Positions 35,322 to 42,600 of a stretch of 64,000 nt of DNA are shown here, in pieces. Numbering within the stretch: the first letter of the stretch is position 1; every line of letters begins with the position of its first letter. The stretch is from contig NZ_QBKA01000002.1 in the NCBI RefSeq assembly GCF_003340475.1, forward strand, positions 319,501 through 383,500. Direction: 5' to 3'. This DNA is from Alteripontixanthobacter maritimus (lineage in GTDB: Bacteria > Pseudomonadota > Alphaproteobacteria > Sphingomonadales > Sphingomonadaceae). Position numbers and translations under genes: made by a program. The notes under the pieces were generated by a model. It was not told the DNA's origin. It saw nothing but the letters and a program-made list of their open reading frames with translations, and did no database searches.

Positions 35322-35493
35322 GGATGTTCGGTAGCCGCACGTGAGGGCACGCGTCCAGACCTGCACATCGCGTGTCGTGCACAGCCTGTCTCGCGTACCA
35401 TTACGGTACAGGCGTGAGCCCCGCGCATAGGGTTGAGGATATTTACGCGTGTGGCCCCTGCCGACCTGCCGGAGGGCCGCGAAAAAAGCGTTG

Positions 35494-35691
35494 TCAGGCG
35501 ATGATATCGGGCACCAGTTCGTCTTCGACAAACGCTATCTGGTCGCGCAGTGCCAGCTTGCGTTTCTTAAGCCGGGCGATCTGCAACTGGTCGGTCGATC
35601 CACTTTGCGTCAGCGCGTTGATCGCAGCATCCAGGTCGCGGTGTTCGGTCATCAATGCGGCGAGCAGCTTGCGCAGTTCCGGTTCGGTCAC
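35494..35691 (-). CDS. DUF465 (YdcH-like) small protein, minus-strand copy
   Basis: A predicted 65-residue basic helical protein of the DUF465/YdcH type: EHRDLDAAINAL, then IARLKKRKLALRDQIAFVEDEL. The start is taken as GTG 35691 because AAGGA lies 12 bp upstream; an ATG at 35652 would leave only 52 residues and has no ribosome-binding site. The frame stays open to 35904 but that leader has no family resemblance. It is about 170 bp upstream of the DUF1465 gene in the same direction and divergent from a second DUF465 gene. Confidence 0.8.
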   Translation of the reverse strand: MTEPELRKLLAALMTEHRDLDAAINALTQSGSTDQLQIARLKKRKLALRDQIAFVEDELVPDIIA

Positions 35692-35920
35692 GGCCTTGGC
35701 ATCCTTGCTGCTATATGCGGTGTGGTTCCGGCTTCGGGGCGAAACCCCGCCAAATATTCGGTTTAACGTATGCCAGCCCTTAGCCGTCGATACACTATTC
35801 GTCAGCCCTTTCGGAGCAAACCGAATTGTGGTGCATTGATGAAGAGCGGCCGGTTCGCACCGGACCCGAGTCGTTCCAGCGGCCCCGTAAATTGCGTGGC
35901 CCAAAAATCAGGAGAGACCC

Positions 35921-36100
35921 ATGGTATCGTCCCAAGGCAATGCTTACTCCAACGCTCATTCAGAAACGCTGCGTTCCAGGCACGCCGGCCTCGAAACGAA
36001 ACTGGCGCGCGAATTGAGCAGGCCTGCCCCGGACGAAGCCATGATGCGTGAGATCAAGAAGCAGAAGCTGAAGATCAAACAGCAATTGTCCACCGGCTGA
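35921..36100 (+). CDS. DUF465 (YdcH-like) small protein, plus-strand copy
   Basis: A 59-residue protein starting at ATG 35921 with an excellent AGGAGAG at 35910-35916. The sequence SRHAGLETKLARELSRPAPD followed by MREIKKQKLKIKQQL is the classic DUF465 pattern: a helical hairpin with a Pro-rich turn and a Lys-rich second helix. It is divergent from the other DUF465 gene, separated by 229 bp, and followed by ptsP in the same direction after 132 bp. The function of this tiny conserved family is not established. Confidence 0.88.
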   Translation: MVSSQGNAYSNAHSETLRSRHAGLETKLARELSRPAPDEAMMREIKKQKLKIKQQLSTG

Positions 36101-36232
36101 ACTTTCGTGCTGTTTCGCGGTGCAGTGCGGGTCTGATCCGGCCCGCATTGCGTCTGCGCACCATAGCAAACCTCTGACCAGTCAAACATAAGTCGCTTTG
36201 GCAACCGCCGTGCGATGATGTAACCCCTCGCC

Positions 36233-38500
36233 ATGTCCGCAGTCGCATCAGCCCGGTCGATCCTCACCCAGCTTCACGATGTGATGGCATCGCGCATCCA
36301 TCCGCAGGGCAAGCTCGACCGGGTTGTGGATGTGATCGGGGAAGCGCTGGATAGCGAGGTATGTTCGATCTACCTGCTCCGGCAGGGAATGCTGGAATTG
36401 TTCGCCACGCGCGGTCTGAATACCAGTGCGGTCCACGTCACCCGGATGGCGGTGGGTGAAGGCCTGACCGGCGTGATCGCGCAAACGAACGAAATCCTGA
36501 ACCTTGACGAGGCGAAGTCGCATCCGGACTTCCAGTATCGCCCCGAAACCGGGGAGGAGAAGTTCCACTCTTTCGCCGGTGTCCCGATCGTCTACCGCGA
36601 GCGTGCGGTGGGCGTGCTCTGCGTCCAGCATGTCGATCCGCGTAAATACGATGTGGTCGAGATCGAGGCGCTGCAGACCACCGCCATGGTCCTGTCCGAA
36701 CTGATTGCCCATGCCGAACTGGTTGACGAGGAAGATTTCGACCAATCCGTCGCCACCCGCGATGCCGAAGTGGTGGAGGGGTTGCCGCTCGTCAAAGGGC
36801 TGGCCAGCGGGCGGGCCGTATTCCACCAGCCGCGCGTGACCATCCATCAGGTCATGGCGGACGACGTGGAAGTCGAACGGGACCGCGTCTACCGCGCATT
36901 CGGGCGGATGCGCGAACAGATCGACAGCCTCACCAGCCAGAGCGAATTCGGCATTGGCGGGGAGCAGGAGGCGGTGCTCGAAACCTACAAGATGTTCGCC
37001 TATGACGAAGGCTGGTCGCGCCGCATCAATGAGGCGATCGACACCGGCCTCACGGCAGAAGCCGCAATCGAGCGGGTGCAGCAGCACACGCGCCTCAGGA
37101 TGCGGGAGATTGAGGACCCGCTGCTCGCCGAACGGATGCACGATCTGGAAGATCTGGCGAACCGCCTGCTCCGCATAGTATCGGGCCAGCTCGGCACGGC
37201 CGCCACTCAGGGCCTGCGTTACGATACCATCCTGATCGCCCGCAATCTGGGCCCGGCGGAGCTGCTGGAATATGACCGGCGGCGGCTGAAGGGCGTGGTG
37301 CTGGAAGAAGGCTCGCTCACCGCCCATGTCGTGATTGTGGCGCGGGCGATGAACATTCCCGTGCTGGGCCGCGTGCGCGGCGTGATGTCCCGGGTGCGCG
37401 AAGGTGACGAGATACTGCTCGATGCCAGCGAATCGCGCGTCACGTTTCGCCCGACCGCGGCAATGGGCGATGTGTTCGATTCCCGGTTTGCGAAAAGGCG
37501 CGAGAAACAGGCGGCCTATGCCGATCTGCGCGATGTCGAACCCTTCACCCGTTGCGGCACACGCATCCACATCCTGATGAATGCCGGGCTGCGGGACGAT
37601 ATTGCCGCGCTCAAGCTGGTCGGGGCGGACGGCGTCGGACTGTTCCGCACCGAATTCCAGTTCCTGGTTTCGGCTACGCTGCCTGCGCGCGAACGGCAGA
37701 TGCGGCTCTATCGTGACGTGCTGGATTCCGCGCGCGGCAAGCCGGTTATCTTCCGCACGGTGGATATCGGCGGGGACAAGGCGGTGCCGTATTTACGCAC
37801 CTCGCTGGCACAGGATGACGAAAACCCGGCGATGGGCTGGCGCGCCCTGCGCCTTGCGCTGGAGCGGGAGGCGTTGCTCAAATCGCAGGCGCGGGCCCTG
37901 TTCGAAGCGGCCGCCGGGCGCGAGCTTAACGTGATGTTCCCGATGGTGTCGGAACCGTGGGAATTCGATGCTGCCAAAACCGTGTTCGAGGATCAGCGCG
38001 CCTTCCTGACGGGGCGGGGCAAGCCGATGCCGTCCGCGGTCCGGTATGGCGCGATGCTGGAAGTGCCGTCGATTGTCGAAGTGCTCGACCTGCTGATCCC
38101 GAAGCTGGAATTCCTGTCGGTCGGCACGAACGATCTGACGCAGTTCCTGTTCGCGGCGGACCGCGCGAACCCGAAGCTGGCCGAGCGGTACGACTGGCTC
38201 AGCCCCGCGATCCTGCGGCCGCTGCGGCGCATTCACCAGGCCACCATCGGCAGCCAGGTGGATATCGGCGTGTGCGGCGAGATGGGCGGGCGGCGACTGG
38301 AGGCGCTCGCGCTACTGGGTCTGGGCTATCGGCGCCTTAGCATTACGCCAGCTGCGATCGGCCCGATCAAGGAACTGGTCCGGCAGATCGACCTTGCCGA
38401 ACTGACCGAGGCGATGACCGGCTGGCTCGCCCGTCCGCCCTCCGATATCCGGGTTGCGCTGTCGGCATGGGCTGCGGCCCGCGATATCGACGTGGATTGA
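36233..38500 (+). CDS. ptsP: phosphoenolpyruvate-protein phosphotransferase PtsP (EI-Ntr)
   Basis: A 755-residue enzyme I of the nitrogen phosphotransferase system, which takes phosphate from PEP and passes it to NPr. The N-terminal GAF domain (residues about 20-160, with EVCSIYLLR and VGVLCVQHVDPRKYDVVEIE) distinguishes EI-Ntr from sugar EI. The phospho-histidine is His365 in GSLTAHVVIVARAMNIPVLG. The C-terminal PEP-binding barrel has GLFRTEFQFL, FRTVDIGGDKAVPYL, EFLSVGTNDLTQFLFAADR and GVCGEMGG with the catalytic Cys. Length is normal. Presence next to DUF465/DUF1465 genes is a common alphaproteobacterial arrangement. Confidence 0.96.
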   Translation: MSAVASARSILTQLHDVMASRIHPQGKLDRVVDVIGEALDSEVCSIYLLRQGMLELFATRGLNTSAVHVTRMAVGEGLTGVIAQTNEILNLDEAKSHPDFQYRPETGEEKFHSFAGVPIVYRERAVGVLCVQHVDPRKYDVVEIEALQTTAMVLSELIAHAELVDEEDFDQSVATRDAEVVEGLPLVKGLASGRAVFHQPRVTIHQVMADDVEVERDRVYRAFGRMREQIDSLTSQSEFGIGGEQEAVLETYKMFAYDEGWSRRINEAIDTGLTAEAAIERVQQHTRLRMREIEDPLLAERMHDLEDLANRLLRIVSGQLGTAATQGLRYDTILIARNLGPAELLEYDRRRLKGVVLEEGSLTAHVVIVARAMNIPVLGRVRGVMSRVREGDEILLDASESRVTFRPTAAMGDVFDSRFAKRREKQAAYADLRDVEPFTRCGTRIHILMNAGLRDDIAALKLVGADGVGLFRTEFQFLVSATLPARERQMRLYRDVLDSARGKPVIFRTVDIGGDKAVPYLRTSLAQDDENPAMGWRALRLALEREALLKSQARALFEAAAGRELNVMFPMVSEPWEFDAAKTVFEDQRAFLTGRGKPMPSAVRYGAMLEVPSIVEVLDLLIPKLEFLSVGTNDLTQFLFAADRANPKLAERYDWLSPAILRPLRRIHQATIGSQVDIGVCGEMGGRRLEALALLGLGYRRLSITPAAIGPIKELVRQIDLAELTEAMTGWLARPPSDIRVALSAWAAARDIDVD

Positions 38501-38503
38501 AAA

Positions 38504-38605
38504 CCCGTCTCGCGCTGTCGTTCGTCAGGCGCGCTTCGTCTCCTGCAGCATGGCGGAAAACCGATGCTGCTTGACAGGAGGCGCGCGGCTGCTGTTTCAG
38601 ACGGG
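38504..38605. repeat. imperfect intergenic palindrome after ptsP
   Basis: CCCGTCT at 38504-38510 pairs with AGACGGG at 38599-38605. Inside, GCGCGC, CTCCTG and GCAGCAT-like blocks at about 38530-38551 pair with ATGCTGC, CAGGAG and GCGCGC at about 38564-38586. The apical loop holds GGAAAACC. This long hairpin, with no T-run, may terminate the ptsP transcript or act as a processing site before the RodZ-like gene. Confidence 0.5.
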
Positions 38606-38631
38606 CTGACGGATAGGGGTTCGCATAGCAT

Positions 38632-39573
38632 ATGCAAAACGACGACAACCAGGACCCGGATACGCTCGGCACGGCCGATGACGAGGCTGGGAACGAAATG
38701 AATGCCAGCGGCGAAGACGTGATTGCCGAGGAGCAACCGCTGCTCGACAAGGGGCCCGGTACGCGCCTGCGCGAAGCGCGGGAGGCCAAGGGCCTCGATC
38801 TCGACCAGGTCACCGCCAAGACCCGCATTCCGCTTCACCAGCTGGAATCGATCGAAGCCGGCGATTTTGCCGCACTGCCTTCGCGCACTTACGCACTGGG
38901 ATTTTCGCGCACCTATGCCCGGCATCTGGGGCTGGACGAACGGGAAATCGGTGATGCGGTGCGCGCCGAACTGGCCGACAGCGAAGCCGGTGCCGCCATG
39001 CGCGCCAACAATTTCGAACCCGGCGATCCGGCACGCGTCCCCTCGCGCGGGCTCATGTGGTTCAGCATCTTTGCGATTGTGTTGCTGGTGGCGGGCGGAT
39101 TTGCCTTCTATCGCACCTACCTAGCACCCGGCTCCGGTCCGGGGTCGCTGGTTGCGCAGCAACAGGCGGAGGATGCGGCGGAACGCGCCGCCGCCAGCAG
39201 CGATGCCCTGCGCGATGCGCGCGGCGGTGATGAAGTCGTCGACCCCGATGGCGCGGTGGTCTTCACCGCACTGGAGGAGGGTATCTGGGTCAAGTTCTAC
39301 GACGGGTCCGGCAGCCAGCTGATGCAGAAACAGATGGCCAAGGGCGAAACCTACACGGTGCCTGCCGAAGCCGCTGGTCCGCAGGTATGGACCGGCCGGC
39401 CGGATGCGCTGTCGATCACTATCGGCGGCCGTTCGGTGCCCAAGCTGGCGCAGGAAGACCAGATCATGAAGGATATTCCGGTTACCGCGGAGGCTTTACT
39501 GGCGCGCGATGCACCGGAGCCCGAACTGGAAGCCGAGCCTGTCGCTGCGGATGCTCAGCCGGCAGCAGGCTGA
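38632..39573 (+). CDS. RodZ-like helix-turn-helix membrane protein (DUF4115)
   Basis: A 313-residue protein resembling cell-shape factor RodZ. The N-terminal HTH_25 domain runs from LREAREAKGLDLDQVTAKTRIPLHQLESIEAGD to YARHLGLDE (about residues 47-105). One transmembrane helix follows (LMWFSIFAIVLLVAGGFAFY) and then a periplasmic DUF4115-like beta domain with WVKFYDGSGSQLMQKQMAKGETY. The C-terminus is acidic and Ala-rich. RodZ links MreB to the elongation machinery; its HTH binds MreB, not DNA. No obvious ribosome-binding site precedes ATG 38632, so ATG 38698 is possible. Confidence 0.82.
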   Translation: MQNDDNQDPDTLGTADDEAGNEMNASGEDVIAEEQPLLDKGPGTRLREAREAKGLDLDQVTAKTRIPLHQLESIEAGDFAALPSRTYALGFSRTYARHLGLDEREIGDAVRAELADSEAGAAMRANNFEPGDPARVPSRGLMWFSIFAIVLLVAGGFAFYRTYLAPGSGPGSLVAQQQAEDAAERAAASSDALRDARGGDEVVDPDGAVVFTALEEGIWVKFYDGSGSQLMQKQMAKGETYTVPAEAAGPQVWTGRPDALSITIGGRSVPKLAQEDQIMKDIPVTAEALLARDAPEPELEAEPVAADAQPAAG

Positions 39574-39652
39574 GCATCCGGCACAGCAATCTGGCGTGCG
39601 CGCCACTGCGTATTCCTGCGTAAACTCGCGGCAAGACCCTCGACAGCAGGCC

Positions 39653-39672
39653 CGCGATTCGCCAGAATCGCG
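39653..39672. terminator. candidate hairpin after the RodZ-like gene
   Basis: A perfect 8 bp stem, CGCGATTC and GAATCGCG, closes on a GCCA loop 80 bp after the RodZ-like stop. No T-run follows, so intrinsic termination is uncertain; it may be an RNA-stability element. Confidence 0.4.
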
Positions 39673-39760
39673 ATAACGCCGTTCATTGTCCGTTCGGAGC
39701 AGGCCCGCCAGCAAGGTCGCTTGTTCTAACGGACCGCATTTTTCAGGAGCCGATCGCCTT

Positions 39761-40747
39761 ATGACCAGCCCAAGTCCAGTCAGTTTTTACCGGCAGCCAT
39801 TAACCATGAACCCGCGCCGCGCGCTTACGCGGCTGGTGGCGGTATTCGCCATGGGCGGACTGGCACTGACCAGCATTCCCGTTTCCGCGCAGGACAATTC
39901 CGACGCGCGCATCCGCAAGCTGGAATCCGAAGTTCGCGCGCTGCAACGCCGGGTGTTCCCGGGCAGCGACGGCCGTTTCTTCGAACCCGAAATTACGCCC
40001 GGAGAAGCTGCCACGCGCACGACCGGCGCGGCTTCCACCACCGCCGTCACCGACATCCTGGCGCGGCTGGATGCCTTGGAAGGGCAAATCCAGCGCCTGA
40101 CATCGCAGACCGAAGTCAACACCAACGCGCTGTCTCTGCTGGACACGCGGCTGGCCGCACTGGAAGTCACCACCGTTGCTGCAGGCGCCGAGACCGGCGT
40201 CGGCGCAGGCACACCGGCTGCCACCCAGAACAATATGTCCGCCATGACCGGCGGCGCGAGCAGCACCCCGGCAGCCAGCGCTCCGGCGGCTGCGGCAACT
40301 GGCCCGTCGGCCACCCGCCTTGCCGCCGTGCAAACCATTGCCAAACCGCAGACCGACGATCCGGCAGATGATGAATACTCCTACGGCTTCCGTTTATGGG
40401 AAGCGAAATTCTATCCCGAGGCGCAACAGCAGCTGACGATGTTCGTGGAGAAATACCCCAGCCACTGGCGCGCGACCTATGGCCGCAATTTGCTGGGCCG
40501 CGCCTATCTCGACGATGGCAAGCCGGGCGAAGCCGCACCGTGGTTCCTGCGCAATTATCAGGCAGACAAGTCCGCCGCGCGTTCGGGTGACAGCCTGCTG
40601 TTCCTTGGCGAAACGATGATTGCGATGGACGATACCAGCCGCGCCTGCATCGCGCTGGCGGAGTTTGGCGACACATATCCGGCGCTCGCCACGGGCCGCT
40701 TGCAGAGCCAGTACGAGGCGGCGCGCAAGCGGGTTACCTGCAATTGA
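39761..40747 (+). CDS. CpoB/YbgF-like periplasmic TPR protein
   Basis: A 328-residue exported protein. The signal peptide core is LVAVFAMGGLALTSIPVSAQ. A short coiled coil (RIRKLESEVRALQRRVF) and a second one (ILARLDALEGQIQRLTSQTE) follow, then an Ala/Thr-rich linker and a C-terminal TPR-like domain (YGFRLWEAKFYPEAQQQLTMF, LLGRAYLDDGKPGEAAPWFL). This is the layout of CpoB, which coordinates Tol-Pal and peptidoglycan synthesis. The start at 39761 has AGGAG upstream but gives a long n-region; ATG 39806 would give a standard signal peptide. The adjacent tilS supports the assignment. Confidence 0.82.
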   Translation: MTSPSPVSFYRQPLTMNPRRALTRLVAVFAMGGLALTSIPVSAQDNSDARIRKLESEVRALQRRVFPGSDGRFFEPEITPGEAATRTTGAASTTAVTDILARLDALEGQIQRLTSQTEVNTNALSLLDTRLAALEVTTVAAGAETGVGAGTPAATQNNMSAMTGGASSTPAASAPAAAATGPSATRLAAVQTIAKPQTDDPADDEYSYGFRLWEAKFYPEAQQQLTMFVEKYPSHWRATYGRNLLGRAYLDDGKPGEAAPWFLRNYQADKSAARSGDSLLFLGETMIAMDDTSRACIALAEFGDTYPALATGRLQSQYEAARKRVTCN

Positions 40748-41732
40748 CAGCGCACCCCTGACAGGCGCAATCCCGCACGGGACGCTGGTACGGTTTCGCG
40801 CAGATTGTGCCGCGCTCGATCTGGGCGCGCGCCCGTTTGCGGCGGCGGTGTCCGGCGGGCCGGACAGCATGGCGCTGCTATTGCTTACAGCTGCAGCGTT
40901 TCCGCAAAACCTAAGCGCGCTTTCGGTCGATCACCGATTGCGACCCGAAAGCGCGCAGGAATGTGCGCTCGTGGCCGATCTCTGCGCCGCGTTGGGCATT
41001 CCTCACGCCACGCTGGCGGTGGACGTCGCGCCCGGCAATTTGCAGGCTAATGCCCGCAGCGCCCGCTATGCCGCTATGGCGCAATGGATGGCTGAAAAGG
41101 GCCTGCGCGACCTCGCCACTGCGCATCACGCCGACGATCAGGCCGAAACCTTGCTGATGCGCCTCAACCGCGGAAGCGGGGTGGCCGGGCTGGCTGGTAT
41201 CCGCCGGGCAAGCTTGCGCGAAGATGGCCTTCCCGTCGGAGCGATGCGCGTGGTCCGCCCGTTGCTTGGCTGGCGCAAGAGCGAGCTCGGCGTGCTGTGC
41301 GAAAGTGCGGGGATCGAGACGGCGCACGATCCCTCGAACAGGGACGCGGCCTATGACCGGGTGCGGCTGCGGGAGGCGTTGGGGCAGGCGGCTTGGCTCG
41401 ATCCGGCTGCACTGGCAATCAGCGCCCGGCATCTTGGAGAGGCGGACGAGGCGCTGGAATGGGCCACGACGCAGGAATGGGACGCGCAGGTCGTTGCAGG
41501 CGAAAACGCGCTATCCTACCGCCCGGCAGCACCCCGCGCGGTTCGCATGCGGGTGCTGGCAAGGGCTGTCGCCCATCTCGCCGGTGCCGACCGCGCTACG
41601 CCGCGCGGCGGGGAGCTGGCGCAGTTTCTCGACCGGCTGGAGAGCGGCGAGGGCGGCAATATCGGCGGTGTATTGATCAAGGTGGCGGACGGGGTCTGGA
41701 CCATGGGCGCGGAGCCACAGCGCCGCGTCTGA
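40743..41732 (+). CDS. tilS: tRNA(Ile)-lysidine synthase TilS
   Basis: An N-type ATP pyrophosphatase that converts C34 of tRNA-Ile(CAU) to lysidine so that it reads AUA. The PP-loop is AAVSGGPDSMALLLL, SVDHRLRPESAQE and TAHHADDQAETLLMRL follow, and AHDPSNRDAAYDRVRLR is the tRNA-binding region. About 329 residues. The start is uncertain: no ATG, GTG or TTG occurs in frame between the upstream stop and the PP-loop. An ATT at 40743 overlapping the upstream TGA is shown here; TTG 40665 or 40620 inside the preceding gene are alternatives. Confidence 0.9.
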   Translation: MDSAPLTGAIPHGTLVRFRADCAALDLGARPFAAAVSGGPDSMALLLLTAAAFPQNLSALSVDHRLRPESAQECALVADLCAALGIPHATLAVDVAPGNLQANARSARYAAMAQWMAEKGLRDLATAHHADDQAETLLMRLNRGSGVAGLAGIRRASLREDGLPVGAMRVVRPLLGWRKSELGVLCESAGIETAHDPSNRDAAYDRVRLREALGQAAWLDPAALAISARHLGEADEALEWATTQEWDAQVVAGENALSYRPAAPRAVRMRVLARAVAHLAGADRATPRGGELAQFLDRLESGEGGNIGGVLIKVADGVWTMGAEPQRRV

Positions 41733-41757
41733 CGCGCTTTCCTGATTGCCGACCGCG

Positions 41758-42510
41758 TTACAGAATTGCGTCGCCCACACCCATGGTTTCCCCGCGCGTG
41801 ATGATGACCTTGTCGCCCTTCTTGGCGGCGGCAAACAGCTTGGCGGCGAAGGCATCGGGGGTGGCGATGCAGCCATGGCTGGCAAAGCCGTTTTCGATGG
41901 AATCGCTGGAATGGATGCTGATCCCGTCCCAGGTCAATCGCATGGTATAGGGCATCGGAACGTTGTAGATGCTGCTGATATTGTGGCGCTTTTTCTGCAG
42001 AATTGGAAATGTGCCGGTGGGGGTGGGATGGTCTTGCGTGCCGAGCAGCACGGCGGTCGCGCCAATTTCATAGCCGCCACGGAAGATCGAAAGCACACGC
42101 GCGTCCAGATCCACGGTCATCACGATCGGGCCGGGGGGCACGCCTTCTTCGTCCCAATGCCATTCGCCATATTTGATGGGGCCCTTGATCGGCAGGATCC
42201 GTTTCACGACGAAACGTTCGTCGGGCTTCTTTTCCGCGGCCTGCCGAAGGGTCGGCGATCCGTTGTCAGAGGCGACGGCTGGCTGGATTGTGGCTCTAGC
42301 ACCGTCATCACCGACATCGGCTTCGCCAATCGCAGCGGGGTCCACTTCCATGGGCGCGGCTGTTGGGCCGGTGTTTTTGGCCGGTATCACATCTGCAATG
42401 TCCTGGGTGACTGTGTCGTCGTCCATGCTCGCACCGGCGATGCTCGCCGCGCCAATTATGAGGACAATCGCGCCTGTCGCGCCGGCGATCCATTTGAATA
42501 TCGGTTCCAT
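41758..42510 (-). CDS. L,D-transpeptidase (YkuD-type)
   Basis: A 250-residue cell-wall enzyme with an N-terminal membrane anchor or signal (WIAGATGAIVLIIGAASIAG). The YkuD domain has MTVDLDARVLSIFRGG (first strand), GTQDHPTPTGTFPIL and the active site HSSDSIENGFASHGCIAT, with catalytic His and Cys in place. The residue after CI is Ala where most family members have Arg. Such enzymes form 3-3 peptidoglycan crosslinks or attach lipoproteins. ATG 42510 is preferred over one at 42588. It is convergent with tilS, 25 bp between stops. Confidence 0.88.
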   Translation of the reverse strand: MEPIFKWIAGATGAIVLIIGAASIAGASMDDDTVTQDIADVIPAKNTGPTAAPMEVDPAAIGEADVGDDGARATIQPAVASDNGSPTLRQAAEKKPDERFVVKRILPIKGPIKYGEWHWDEEGVPPGPIVMTVDLDARVLSIFRGGYEIGATAVLLGTQDHPTPTGTFPILQKKRHNISSIYNVPMPYTMRLTWDGISIHSSDSIENGFASHGCIATPDAFAAKLFAAAKKGDKVIITRGETMGVGDAIL

Positions 42511-42600
42511 GCAGCCTGATATGCCGCGTCCGGTTGCTGAATGCCAGTAGCGCAACCGGGGCGTCCCGACGCGAGACGGGGCGGCCACAGAAGTTAACGC

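Noticed and set aside
38632-39573. DNA-binding transcription regulator
   Set aside because: The helix-turn-helix is followed by a membrane helix and a periplasmic DUF4115-like domain, the RodZ layout, so a cell-shape role is more likely.
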